From Chimonanthus salicifolius (lineage: Eukaryota; Streptophyta; Magnoliopsida; Laurales; Calycanthaceae): a DNA stretch of 64,000 nt. The stretch is from the NCBI GenBank assembly GCA_013350335.1, contig CM023539.1:36194631-36258630 (forward strand), in the 5' to 3' direction. The translations under genes were made by a program, and so were the position numbers. Positions 32,926 through 43,420 of this stretch are shown in pieces. Every line of letters starts with the position of its first letter. Within the stretch, counting starts at the first letter, position 1. The notes beneath the pieces were generated by a model. It saw nothing but the letters and a program-made list of their open reading frames with translations, was not told where the DNA came from and ran no database searches.

Positions 32926-34341
32926 CTATATGAATGAAAATGTAAATATGTATCTTATGTAAACGAAACTTACTTCGGAAAATTGAGACAAACTCGTTGC
33001 TTGCGATTCAGGGTAATAATCATTAAATGGTTGAGGTAAAGCATTTAAATCTACACTGCAGGATGACTGTGCAGCACTTCTATTCGGACATGTTCTCTTT
33101 GTATGACCAATATTTTTGCATAACCCACATCTTCTTCCAGTCAATTGATTCTCTACAATCTCAAACGCAGAAGGATCTCGTCTTGTAGATGTTTGACCCT
33201 TTGAGGTGTTTGAACCTGGATGACGTCCTCTGTTGTACTGCATAATAGGTTGGCTGATATGCATCTCATCACTGGCAAGATCTTGGATATGATCTCGGAG
33301 CTCATCTTGATCAAATGTAGACAACTTTCCATATTTTTTCTTAATGGTTTCCCAGTGTACATCTAATTCATCTCCGGGTCGATTCATTTCAATGTTCAAG
33401 TCGTCAAATGAAATCAAATCGATTCTCCATTGTGGATGGATCTGATCCAAATGTAACTTGTTCATAAATTGCATTCTGTGAGCACAAGGTAAACCCATAG
33501 AAGCTGTAAACTCATGTGTACAATTGGGTAAAAATGACATGTTTATGAGCATAACATATTGCTTGTAAACCTCAGATAATGCAAATTGTGATACTCTGCC
33601 GTTCACTTCATCAAAGAAAGGAATCGATACAGTAAGAGCAAACCGGATTTTCTCATCCTCCGTTTGAATCTTGAACTCTTGAAACTGATTTTCAATTGCA
33701 TGGGATATCTTCCTTCGGACAACATATAGATCGCTAGTGGAGTTAGCTATATATCGTTTTAACACTGAATGTGCACTTTCAACCCTTGAAGTTGCTGCAT
33801 TTTGAAAGTGTAAACTCCAACCGATCCATGCCTTGACGAATTGCTTCTTATGTGGGATCCATGTGCGTCTTATATAATTCACTGCATCCGAATAATGTCG
33901 AAAATCTAGTTTGAATGCCTCAAACGCTTCATTAAATGCAACTTCGGATGGAGACTCGACGCATTCATTCCATTGAGTCAAAAATGCATTCCATTCTTCC
34001 ACTTTATTGAAAAGAGGCTTACAATGAGCAAGAATATTCTTGTTGATGTGCCAAATACAAAAGATATGTACAGCATTAGGGAACTCTGAATCAATGGCAT
34101 TCTTCAACGCCAAATCTCTATCTGTCAAAAAAACTTGTCGATCATGATTTACTCCTAATACCTTCTTGAACATCTGTAACGCCCATACGTAATCTTCAAA
34201 TTTTTCATTCCTCATAAATGCAAAGCATGAGTAGAAAGTCTTGTTGAAACTTGTGATACCAACGATATTAAGCAATGGCATATGATATCTGTTGGTTTTG
34301 TAAGTGCAATCCATGAGAAAAACATTATTATAGGTTTTCAT
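32926..34341 (-). CDS. MULE transposase, catalytic part
   Basis: 471 residues as an open frame. It carries a MULE-type DDE core: D11 in FLMDCTYKTN, D74 in VFLTDRD, E188 in TSRVESAH, with C95 and H98 in IFCIWH between them. A SWIM-like zinc site follows (CTHEF...PCAH), where the usual C-x-C is C-x-H. Near the C-terminus is a CCHC knuckle (CGLCKNIGHTKRTC). This enzyme cuts and joins element ends in the nucleus. The frame begins abruptly at the catalytic domain. The DNA-binding part lies in the adjacent frame 34338-35114, so the natural protein was one chain that a single-base change has split. Confidence 0.85.
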   Translation of the reverse strand: MKTYNNVFLMDCTYKTNRYHMPLLNIVGITSFNKTFYSCFAFMRNEKFEDYVWALQMFKKVLGVNHDRQVFLTDRDLALKNAIDSEFPNAVHIFCIWHINKNILAHCKPLFNKVEEWNAFLTQWNECVESPSEVAFNEAFEAFKLDFRHYSDAVNYIRRTWIPHKKQFVKAWIGWSLHFQNAATSRVESAHSVLKRYIANSTSDLYVVRRKISHAIENQFQEFKIQTEDEKIRFALTVSIPFFDEVNGRVSQFALSEVYKQYVMLINMSFLPNCTHEFTASMGLPCAHRMQFMNKLHLDQIHPQWRIDLISFDDLNIEMNRPGDELDVHWETIKKKYGKLSTFDQDELRDHIQDLASDEMHISQPIMQYNRGRHPGSNTSKGQTSTRRDPSAFEIVENQLTGRRCGLCKNIGHTKRTCPNRSAAQSSCSVDLNALPQPFNDYYPESQATSLSQFSEVSFVYIRYIFTFSFI

Positions 34342-35114
34342 AAGTACAACTGACAGTGGATGTGCAAAGAGAAGATGAGATAAATGACCTTGATGTCATA
34401 GTTGAGAAAATATTGGTAACCACCTACTTGAAGATCTTCTAACAAGGCTTCAATTGAAGTACGACCTCTAAGTTGCTCTTTTCGAACCGATGCCAAAAAA
34501 TTGTACAAATCATTAGATGATACTCCAATCTCTGGATTCTCGTTTCGAAGGGTCGTCATAATTTGTCGGGGTGGTACATTGCTGTTATACATTTCAATGA
34601 TCATTCTCTTCTCCTCATCTGAAAAACACCTTGTACTCGGATGACCTACTAATACGCTCGTCAGATCATGATTGTGCTCCACATTTTTTATAGTCAACTT
34701 CCATGACCCATCAACAATTTGTTTCCCTCTCACTTGAAATGGACAATTAACAAGGCGAGAATATGCTTTCTTCTTCCTCTCGTCATCTTTCAAATTAACT
34801 GTGCTACGATATGTACCCCCTCTATCGCAACAAAAAATAACTACATTGCTTCTATTGCATGACCTCTTAATGGTAGCTACAAATCCTTGCGCAGTGCAAA
34901 CCTCCTTAACATGCTTCACTAAATCATCACGACTTGAAAAACACCTCTCAACAAACTCATTGTCAACAATATCATTCTCAACAATCTCATCATTTTCACA
35001 ATCCATAGTACTAATTTCAAAGAAATTTTGAGAGTCTTGGGTTTGAGAAAGAGTTACCTTTGATTCCGGTTTGGAGATTGAGAGAGTAACTTCTGAGAGA
35101 TACTTTCGAATCAA
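34338..35114 (-). CDS. MULE transposase, N-terminal DNA-binding part
   Basis: 258 residues in the open frame. Residues about 55-150 form a FAR1/MuDR-type zinc domain: FSSRDDLVKHVKEVCTAQGF, then CCDRGGTY, then NCPFQV, then VEHNHDL, with Cys and His in the spacing of that fold. It continues into the linker GGYQYFLNYD. About 34390 the frame departs: the expected GHLSHLLFAHPLS continues one frame over and leads directly into the catalytic frame. The last 20 or so residues of this frame are therefore not native. The true start could be here or at the internal Met before DCENDEIV. A weak TATA-like TATAAG lies near 35370 on this strand. Confidence 0.8.
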   Translation of the reverse strand: MIRKYLSEVTLSISKPESKVTLSQTQDSQNFFEISTMDCENDEIVENDIVDNEFVERCFSSRDDLVKHVKEVCTAQGFVATIKRSCNRSNVVIFCCDRGGTYRSTVNLKDDERKKKAYSRLVNCPFQVRGKQIVDGSWKLTIKNVEHNHDLTSVLVGHPSTRCFSDEEKRMIIEMYNSNVPPRQIMTTLRNENPEIGVSSNDLYNFLASVRKEQLRGRTSIEALLEDLQVGGYQYFLNYDIKVIYLIFSLHIHCQLYL

Positions 35115-35384
35115 TATAGGCGATTTGAGAGAGTATCTTCAAATAGTGGAGTGATTCGTTTTTTAAAGCGGGTTTGGGGTTTCAGGGAAAATAGTTTGGA
35201 AAGGAGTTTGAGAGAGAGGGGTGTAGAAAAGGCTTTGAGGAAGAAAATTTCGAAATCGGGGAGGTTTTGAAGGAGAAGATTTCGAAATCGGGGTTCTGAG
35301 GGACTAGGGTTTCGAAAGGGGCGAGATGAAAACGAAAAATGAGAGTGAAGAGGGGAGCAATTGAACTTATACTTAGTTTCGCGT

Positions 35385-35620
35385 GATCGATCGATCGCAC
35401 GATCACAGTGATCGATCGATCGATCTTGCCCTAAACAGAAGATCGATCGCACGATTGTATGTGATCGTGCGATCGATCTTGAGATGAGAGGTCGACTGTC
35501 TGACAGTCGAGCTCTCAGTTAAGATCGATCGCACGATCACATACAATCGTGCGATCGATCTTCTGTTTAGGGCAAGATCGATCGCACGATCAGATACAAT
35601 CGTGCGATCGATCTTGGTGG
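35385..35620 (-). repeat. Right subterminal array of palindromes
   Basis: Four GATCGATC-type palindromes (about 35385, 35440, 35522 and 35576) and one GTCGACTGTCTGACAGTCGA palindrome (about 35490), with the same spacers as the left array. The order of units differs from the left side once past the matched 350 bp, and the array is shorter. Confidence 0.9.
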
Positions 35621-35927
35621 GAGCGGTCGACTGTCAAACCGTCGACGTCTCAGTTAAAATCGATCGCACGATCCCATGGAACCGTGCGATCGACTGAAAC
35701 CCATGTTATGATCGATCGATCGATTCGAAAATGAACTGTCGAATCGATCGATCGATCGTATACGCCTCAGATCGAGCGTATACGCCTCAGATCGATCGAT
35801 CGACGCGAAATGGCGTTGCAGCACCGATCGCACGATTTCGCGCGGAAAGGGCAGAATGGTAATTTCCACTCAATTTTCGGAAATCGGTGTCTGCTAACAG
35901 AAAGTGTCGGTGTCTATATTGCCACCC
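35578..35927 (-). repeat. MULE right terminal inverted repeat
   Basis: Inverted match of 29138-29487, 350 bp, two differences seen. Ends GCCACCC and is followed directly by the 9-bp duplication CAAATGAAC (35928-35936). Confidence 0.92.
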
Positions 35928-36173
35928 CAAATGAACATATTAGAGATATCTTATTGTAACCCCAAAATAGTTGAGAAAACGAGGTAAAGTCATTTAGAAC
36001 AAAAATGACCTTTATAAACTGACATGTGGATCATAAAATGCAAACTCTAGCTCTCCAATGATGTTTGGATAGATGAGGATGATCACAAATCATGTAATAT
36101 CTCAAAGATCTTCATGATAGCTCCCTAATAGAGATTAAGGGTCGATGATTGGATGTATGACGTGAATTGTTCA

Positions 36174-36363
36174 TGTTAGAATATATTATAATTAGTATTA
36201 GATTAGGACATACAATTTGTCTTAATCTCTTATTAAGAGATATGTTGATTTAAGATTAGAGTATAGTGTGACTAAAATAATTTTATGGTCGATTAGAGAC
36301 TATATAGAAATGTAATAGATTTTGAATAATACACTTTATTAATTACTAACATGATATTAGACT
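36174..36363 (+). mobile_element. Short copia-type LTR with decayed primer site
   Basis: TGTTAGAATATATTATAATT opens a 178-bp unit that ends ATTACTAACA at 36351. TGATATTAGACT follows directly, a near match to the initiator tRNA-Met primer site TGGTATCAGAGC. No partner LTR or coding sequence was found. Confidence 0.55.
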
Positions 36364-36559
36364 AATTTCAATCCTATATTTTCATTTAGAAAGATCGAGA
36401 AAGACAACCCATTTTTCTTTTTGTGAGCCAACAAGGCCCACTTTAAATGATCAAAGGAGTACAAATTACATATAATTTGAAAGTTCTATCAGTATGACAA
36501 ACAATAGTTCATGGATTTGGAATGAGGTCTATAAACAAGGATGTAGCCAAACATCATCA

Positions 36560-36925
36560 ACTGCCTAATTGCACTCTATGATCAAATGGGACTTACTCGC
36601 ATGGTATAAAGTGCCACAAAGATAGGCTATCTGAAAGATCATCGATTTTATAAGCACCATACTTTCGATTATTCTCGATATTTTTAGATATTGCCTAGTC
36701 CTCAATAAAATAGTGGCCGAATGAGCATCAACAAGGATTTTTTCAGATAACATGACACTCCACATTTGAAGTGAGATTAATTTCATGAACATGTAGAAAC
36801 TTCCCACCCACACACCAATTAAATTTATGGTAGTGGGCTGTTGAGATTGAACGTGAATCGAACTCAAAACCCTACTTTATGAAGCGGACTTCTTCACTAT
36901 CAAGCTAACCCCTTAAGCATGAACA
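36560..36925 (-). mobile_element. tRNA-derived SINE-like sequence
   Basis: On the minus strand from about 36922, GTTAGCTTGATAGTG (box A-like) is followed 35 bases later by GAGTTCGATTCAC (box B). This is the internal polymerase III promoter layout of plant SINEs. The 3' tail and target duplication are not clear, so the lower limit is approximate. Confidence 0.45.
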
Positions 36926-36929
36926 AGGA

Positions 36930-37490
36930 TTTGCCGATCCAATTGTTGCATTGAACCACACAATCGAAGTTAGGATTACCAATGGTCGTCTATAAAACGA
37001 ATATGGAGATGTCAGTGTTCACTAGCCTCCTATCTCTCTACTTTGGTGCTAGAAACCTCCACAAAGATCCCTTTTCAGTTTCAAATCAAAATATAACATG
37101 GAAGAAAAGATTAAGGTCTCCAACTTAAATGATTTAGATTTTCTACCAAAAGTACCCATTATAAGGTCTTCCAACCAAGGCAATCTCTTTTCTTTTTCTA
37201 TTTATGTCTAAGACTGGATACAATCATCTTCAATCCAATTAAAATTTCACTTTTGGATCATTCCAAATAAGAGTGTAAATGATGGGTTTTTAATGACTTT
37301 TAATGGGCTTTGTCCCTTAAAACGGCACAAGAGCCATCTTAGTGGTTGTGATGGAAGCTCAATCTTCTATTTTGGAGGCGATCAAAGGGGTCCTATACCC
37401 GAGTCCTTTGGAGTGACGATTTACAGGTGGTGCACACGTGTAAATAATCCCTGCCTTAGAAACCTATGTCTAAAGAAGGGTTTGAAATGT
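36930..37490. other. Non-coding stretch, no gene seen
   Basis: No supported frame or repeat boundary. Confidence 0.35.
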
Positions 37491-37499
37491 CGGTCTATA

Positions 37500-37790
37500 T
37501 AATATCTCAGATTTTTTATGTCCGAGATATCTCGGACAATACGATATATATCAGCCGATATCAATTTATTTTGTTTTTTTTTTTTAAATTTCGATATCGG
37601 TCGTGGGCCCAGGCCAATATTTAGGTTTTCAATTTTTTTAAAAAATTTTTTGGCTGTTTTTCAAATTTTTTTTTTTGAAAAACAACCGATATTTCTATTA
37701 AGAGAAAGTTATCAGCCGAGATCTCATTTGATACCGATATCTTGCCGATATATAATATCGGCCGAGATCTCGATAGGGCCGTTTTTTTCA
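37500..37790. repeat. CCGATAT-rich repeat, copy 2
   Basis: CAGCCGATATC, CCGATATCTTGCCGATAT and ATATCGGCCGAGATCTCG recur around T-rich stretches. Related to 10056-10260 and 38580-38810. Confidence 0.5.
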
Positions 37791-37879
37791 CCCCTTGGTC
37801 TAAAGGGATGGATTAGTGATACAAAAGTGGTGGATCTCTGGACCTATATAGTCATATTTAAAATAGAAAAATAGAAATC

Positions 37880-38340
37880 AGAGTTCGAATGAAGAAGATC
37901 TGGCCAAAACCTGAAAACCATGTCAAGGGCCCTTGAACCTGAACTTGTTTAAAAGTGGGTTGGAGTAGGCCCAATTTATGTGGCCCAATAGGCCCAAATC
38001 AAGCTCAATCGGAGACAGCAAGGCCTTGATTTGAATCCTAATGAATTGAGAAGGCCGAAAGGCACTTTCCCATGGAGAGAACCCATTTAAAGGCCATTAA
38101 AGCATTGGGTTAGTCAAATACCTAACCCATTAAGTGGGTTGATCTTGGACCAGTTCATATGGGCAAAAGAAGCCCAAATCAAGCCTTCCCGCACATGGGG
38201 GCCCTGATTTGAATTTTAACAAATTTAGGAGGCCAAAGTGGGCAACTTTCTATATAAGTAGGCCAATCATACACTTCGAGCAGCCCATTAAAGGCCTAAA
38301 AAAGTGTATGATTGGCCTTGACCTGATGTCATAAGGGTAG
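37880..38340. repeat. Unclassified repeat related to 40050-40700
   Basis: Both regions repeat words such as GGCCCAATA, GGCCCAAATCAAGC and TGGGTTGATATGGG or close variants, in a G/C-richer setting than their flanks. They may be two parts of one interrupted element. No coding frame was seen. Confidence 0.3.
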
Positions 38341-38579
38341 GGTTGCAAGTCACGTTGGGTTTTTCCCACACTTGCTTAGATCAAACATGAAACTATCTTC
38401 GATAGGGTTTAGAACCCTTAGGTGTGGATATGGGTAGGTTTTAAATTTTAAATACACATGAAAATTTTGGGTCGGTTCGGTTCAATATGGCCAAAATTCA
38501 AGCTCGAGAGCCAACCCAATATTTTTTTATACACCTTTAAGACAAAAACCTACAATTGTCCCTCCATTCCCTCCTAGCA

Positions 38580-38810
38580 GGGGTCGAAAAATCAGCTTGG
38601 CCGAGATTTCTCCTCAATTTTTTTTTTTGAAAATCTTGGTGGTTTTTTTTTTTTTTTGGGAAAAATTTCATTTAAAAAAAATACTATTTTTTTAAATAAG
38701 AATATAATATCGGCCAATATATCGACCGAGATCTCAGCCATATTGGTCGATTTATTTTTTTATCTGGCTGATACTCACTGTATCAGCCGAATTTTATACC
38801 CCTGTCTCCT
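38580..38810. repeat. CCGATAT-rich repeat, copy 3
   Basis: AATATCGGCCAATATATCGACCGAGATCTC and TATCAGCCGA words among long T runs, split here by short spacers. Same family as the other two sites. Confidence 0.5.
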
Positions 38811-39076
38811 ACTCTGTCTTCATGAAAGTAAGATTTGGTGGTAGGATTTTCTCCTCCTCTCATTTTGGGTCTTAGATAGTTGACTATTTTTCCTCTTCTC
38901 ATTTTCTTTCCGCTAGTTGCATTTTCAAGCACAAGGAGACCTTGGTTTCTTCTCATTTCTCTCTTCTTCTTTCTGCCACTTTCATCTTCTTAAATAGAGA
39001 TTATCACGAATTTTCTCCTCCTTTCATTCTTCTTCTTTCCAATGTTCTTGTTTTCTTGAGACTCGAGGTAGAGACT

Positions 39077-39739
39077 TGTAATGAGCCGACTCGTGAACAA
39101 GGCTTAGGGCGGCTAACTCAGTGAGAAATTGTCCACTCTGGACCCAAAAGAGAGCTATCACGGTTTTGGATTGGGCTTGGCCCACATGGTAGGCCCAAAA
39201 CGCATCTCACTTGAGTAGAGAGGTGATACCACTTATGAACCCCATCTGGAAGTCCTTCACTTCCGATGTGGGCTCTTTTTACCACTCCCACTTCGCACTC
39301 CATTGATCAGCCATCACATGGACTCAGCCGTCTGGGCTGGGTTAGAGTCTCACAATCTACCCCCCTAAAGCTCAGAGCCGTCCCCGACTCGATCCAATGA
39401 ATCTAGTGGAAGGTAGTAGGCCCATACAGTCCGACTGATAAACTCGGCTCTGATACCATTTGTAACGGCTCGACTCATGAACATGGCTTAGGGCGGCTCA
39501 ACTCAGTGAGAAATTATCCGCTCTGGGTCCAAAAGAGAGCTCTCACGGTTTTCGATTGGGCCTGACCCACACGCTATGCCCAAAACGCGTCTCACTTGAG
39601 TAGAGGGGTGATACCACTTATAAACCCCATCCGGAAGTCCCTCACTTTTGATGTGGGATCTTTTCCCCACTCCCACTTCGCACTCCACTGATCAACCATC
39701 ACATGGACTCACCCGTTTGGGCTGGGTCAAGGTCTCACA
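39077..39739 (-). mobile_element. Complete TRIM retrotransposon
   Basis: Two direct LTRs, 39077-39354 and 39461-39739, about 278 bp each with TG...CA ends, enclose only 106 bp. Read on the minus strand, the internal segment starts with TGGTATCAGAGC (initiator tRNA-Met primer site, next to the LTR at 39461). It ends with a purine tract TTTAGGGGGGTAGAT (39355-39369) just before the other LTR. Each LTR carries CCCACATCGGAAG or a variant, a word frequent in plant TRIM LTRs. Flanks AGACT and AGATC only partly agree, so the target duplication is decayed. It codes for no protein. The parallel 61-codon frames in each LTR are accidental. Confidence 0.85.
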
Positions 39740-41555
39740 AGATCGTTCTAGGTTCTCTTGACTTCTCAAACAATCGCTCTCACCTTCTTGAGCAGAAACC
39801 TTAATGCATTTCCATTGTTTGAGCTCTCTCATCTTCTCCCACAACCAAAGGCAAGACTCTCACCCTCTCTTTCTTCAGAAAGAATTTAAAGAAATGGTCG
39901 GTCTCTCGCATGGGGTCCATGGTTCTTGGGTATCTTCATGGGTTGGGTTGGTTCTTAAAAGTCGGGTAGTTTGGGTTGAGTAGGGTCTAGGTTTTAAAAA
40001 GTTTGGATTGAGTCGGGGTCATAGATACCCAACCCTACCCACCTAACTTGCATCCCTAGTTAAGGGTGATTAACTTGGAACCGATTTAAGACAGATTAAA
40101 TGGCCTAGCGAAGGTCGACGTAGACATTCAGGCCCTTAGCTAGCCCAACTTAATAATAGAGGGTTGAAACAGGCCTATTTCAACTCCACCCCATTAAGTA
40201 GGATAACTTAAGAATGATATAAAAGGCGCTAAATGAGCCAGGATTAGCCTTCTTGCACATGGAGAAGCCCAAGAAAAGGCAAAAATGGACTCTTATGCAA
40301 GCAAGCAACCTGCTTAGAATTAGAAACCATGTGGGGTTGGTTTGAAACTAGACCCACTTATGGTGGGTTGATATGGGTCAATTGAAAGTGGCCTTAAAGA
40401 GGGTTAAATTAGATTCATGATTGCTTGCACAAGAGGAACCCCTAATCTCACTCAATATGATGATAGAACAAAATGGGCCCATTCATGAATGGTGTGGCCC
40501 AATAACCTATGGGGTGATTCAAACCCACCTCGCCCATGCACAAAGTGATCCATGCCAACCTTGCATCAAATCTAAGATCAATCAAGTCCCAAAATGGCTC
40601 ATAAGGAACTAGCAGGCCTTAGGACCCCAAACTAAGCTCGTATGAGTATGGGTTGGCCCCGTTTCTGTGTGGTGTAGTTATTTCTTGGCAAATATGGCCT
40701 AGATGTGGGTGCTCTTGTAAATCTATAAATACCTTTCCACTTGATGGAAAAGGAGTAAAAAAATAAGGTTTCATGTGGACTTTGCAGAAAATTTAAGAAA
40801 AAAACTTAGATTTACGGGTCCAATTACTTAGAAGCTAAATTTCAATTCAGTCCAAGCTTTGTTCCTTAGGATGGGTCTAAAAATTTAGAACTAAATTTGG
40901 ATTCAGTGCAAGGATACGATCCTTAGGATGAGTCTTAGAATTTAGAGAAGGTGATTAATTTGGATCCATCTTGCCGGTCTAATTTGGATCCATCTTGGCC
41001 TCCAAAGGGCACTAACATATATACAATTGGAAAATAAAATACTGCGTCTATTTTCTAAATAAATAAATAGCTCAATGATATGAGTTTAGCTATAAAAGAT
41101 ATGCTTGAAATATAAAGGTGTCGAATTTGGACTCTAGGCTTTATTTTCTTTTTTCTCCAAACTCGCCCTCACAGGCTCAGAGGGCATCAAATTATATATT
41201 GTTGGAAAAATCTCCTTAGTCTACATTCTAAAAAGTAAACAAATCGAAGAAACAAGTTTATGTGTAATAGATATATTCAAAATAAAAAGATGGTGTGGAA
41301 TGTGAATTCTAATTTCATGGATCTGTCCAATGACCATATTTTAACCCATAATTAGGATTCATTGCATGAAAATGGATCAACTCATGCATAGACCTTGTAA
41401 AGGATTTAATCAGAAATAGATCAAGTATTCAAGAATCTACTTAGATTACATCTAGTTGGTTTAAGTTTTCTAGATTATAGTGAATGATCAACAAGTAAAT
41501 CAAGTTTTCAAGACTTTAATCAAATCTAGTTGCCAAAATCCTCTAGCGCCTGATT
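39740..41555. other. Repeat-rich non-coding stretch, no gene seen
   Basis: 40050-40700 is related to 37880-38340. 40990-41320 contains two diverged copies of a segment with CCAAAGGGCA or AGAGGGCAT followed by ATATATA and ATTGGAAAA. No gene is supported. Confidence 0.35.
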
Positions 41556-41563
41556 AAGTCATG

Positions 41564-41694
41564 CCTCGTGAAGCGGGATTTGTCAAGTTCGAGTCCCATG
41601 GTTTCATCTGGTGTGCCCTAAGCACAATGAGTATCATCTGTAGAGGTTTTGAGCTTGATTTTCTACAGTTTTCTACACGTAAATTAAAAAAAAA
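41564..41694 (+). mobile_element. 5'-truncated SINE, family A
   Basis: Begins CCTCGTGAAGCGGG, carries a box B (AAGTTCGAGTCCC), and ends CTACACGTAAATT plus a poly(A) run. AAGTCATG flanks it at 41556-41563 and 41695-41702 (8-bp target duplication). The 3' half matches the SINE at 51352-51516: GGTGTGCCCTAAG and ACACGTAAATT are shared. Confidence 0.75.
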
Positions 41695-42160
41695 AAGTCA
41701 TGAAAGATCCACTAAAAACACATTCAATAAAGACATACCAAAGCCCTCAACAATTGACCACATCATGAAGGATCCATTGGAAACTCATCAAATGACTGAT
41801 CAACTCATCGATTATCATTTTCAAGATTTCAAACAAAATAGGTTCAAATTTAAAATCATTTTTAATACCCAAGTATATTAAAATGTCATGTTTTGTTTAG
41901 CATGATAGGGGGCTCATATATTTCCTAAGTTGTCAATTATGATAAAATGATTTGCACAAGGTCGTTTGTTAAAATGGTTCTCTACATTCATGATTTTTTA
42001 TATAAATTGTTTACTGTTCATTGTTTACCTCTAATTTAAATGATTTCAAATTTGAAATTGATCAAAAGTTCAATATCAAGTTTATAAAATCTCCTACATT
42101 CATTTAGTATGGTATGCAAGCTTCATCATTACGACCCATATCATTTTCAATTATTTTTGT

Positions 42161-42625
42161 AGAAGTCTGAATAATTGCTCAATGGCTTTTCCATTAACAC
42201 TAATATATACGGTGTTACAGTCCTCTCTAATGGAGGCAACAATCAATTACAATGAAATTACAATTCCTTGATTAGGGAGAGGAAATATTCTATAGAGGAA
42301 GAAGAAGAAGATGCAGTAGCGGGCAGAAGCCCGGATTGAAGCACAGATCCGGCGAGAGGCAGTGACGGTAGCGGCAGAGAGCGGAAGACAGAGAGGCTGT
42401 AGACCGGGCGCCCACGGGAATAGAGAAAAGAGTTAGGGAAGGGAGGGAAAGAATCTGGTTAGCTGATTCTTTGGTTATGTACCATGTAGAAGTCTGATAA
42501 TTGCTCAGTGGCTTTTCCATTAACACTAGTATATATGGTGTTACAGACCTCTTTAATGGAGGCAAGAATCAATTACAATGAAATCACAATCCCTTCACTA
42601 GGGAGAGGAAATATTCCATAGAGAA
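42161..42625 (-). repeat. Two direct copies of a copia LTR fragment
   Basis: About 140 bases starting GAAGTCTGA.TAATTGCTCA occur at 42161-42300 and 42487-42625. Both contain CCATTAACACTA and GGTGTTACAG. On the minus strand this reads as a copia LTR segment with a TATA-like element (TATATATTAGTG). The 185 bases between are G/C-rich and could be leader sequence. No gene. Confidence 0.5.
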
Positions 42626-42639
42626 AAGTTAACCGTTTG

Positions 42640-43180
42640 AGTTGACATGTGTGCTAATAATTTTTTAACATATGTTAGAAGCTTCATACTATATTGTTGA
42701 GTTACTTCATTGTTGAGCTGCTGCAGTTTGAGTTTGAGTTGCTAAACTGTTTTAAGTGCAGAGTTGCTAGAGTGTTGAGATAGAGAAGTTGAAGATGCTG
42801 AGTTATTCACTGGGGCTACTGAGTTGGTGAATGGGACTGCTGAGCTTCTTAATGTGTCGAGTATGGATGTTGAGCTGTTAAATTTATAGTGCTTAAGTAT
42901 TGAAGGGAATTTTGGTCTAAAATGGAGAAATTTTGCCCACTGTAATTGGAGACAATTTGAACTCCGATTACAAAAATCCAATCCTTATAAATTTATTGTG
43001 AATTGTTGATTGAAAAGTTCTAATTCTTAATTGAATATGATAAGAAAGGTAATTTGATTTGATGATCTTGACCTTAGGAATGAGATTGTACAGTTTAAAT
43101 ATTCATATAGGATAACTTGGATTTTTTCATAAAATTTATAACTAACTATGCGCGTATCTGTTAAATTTGTATGATTTGTC
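42640..43180. other. GAGTTGCTG-rich non-coding stretch
   Basis: GAGTTGCTG, GAGTTGTT and TGAGCTGCT words recur between 42700 and 42880 without a fixed period. Nothing else is supported. Confidence 0.3.
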
Positions 43181-43406
43181 AACTCAAAGGGATTGGAGTA
43201 ATAGATAAGAACTCATTTCAGAAAGCGGGAGTCTCGAGTTCGATTCCTACTTCACTCCAAAGTGTGTAGCTATTGAGCCTTCTCACTCTATCCCAAAGGG
43301 TCACTCCTCATAGAATTACCGAGTGTGTGCAGGTAATGAAGCTTGCACAAGTTCTGCAGATTAATCAAGTGATCTAAGAAGCATGGACCTTGATCATAAA
43401 AAAAAA
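43181..43406 (+). mobile_element. tRNA-derived SINE, family B
   Basis: 226 bp with box B GAGTTCGATTCC at about 43233, a box A-like stretch around 43197-43210, and a poly(A) tail. TTGTATGATTT(G/A)TC flanks it at 43167-43180 and 43407-43420 (14 bp, one mismatch). The body does not match family A. Confidence 0.8.
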
Positions 43407-43420
43407 TTGTATGATTTATC

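Larger units (their letters stand above)
29138..35927. mobile_element. Complete Mutator-like element (MULE), 6,790 bp
   Basis: The left end GGGTGGCAATATAGACACC and the right end GGTGTCTATATTGCCACCC are perfect inverted copies. CAAATGAAC flanks the element on both sides (29129-29137 and 35928-35936), the 9-bp duplication expected of Mutator insertion. The terminal inverted repeats run 350 bp with only two differences seen by eye. Inside are a plus-strand accessory gene (30154-31944), a minus-strand transposase (32926-35114, broken once) and a hairpin between them (32141-32664). The two genes converge, as mudrA and mudrB do in MuDR. The near-identical ends and perfect duplication suggest recent insertion. 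Confidence 0.92.

Noticed and set aside
36830..36925. Genuine tRNA gene on the minus strand
   Set aside because: Box A and box B-like words are present, but the acceptor stem and anticodon arm do not fold. A SINE is more likely.
39118..39688. Two parallel 61-codon frames suggesting a duplicated gene
   Set aside because: They are the same accidental frame in the two LTRs of a TRIM.
39077..39739. Cassandra-type TRIM with 5S rRNA in its LTR
   Set aside because: No 5S box A or box C text could be found in the LTRs.
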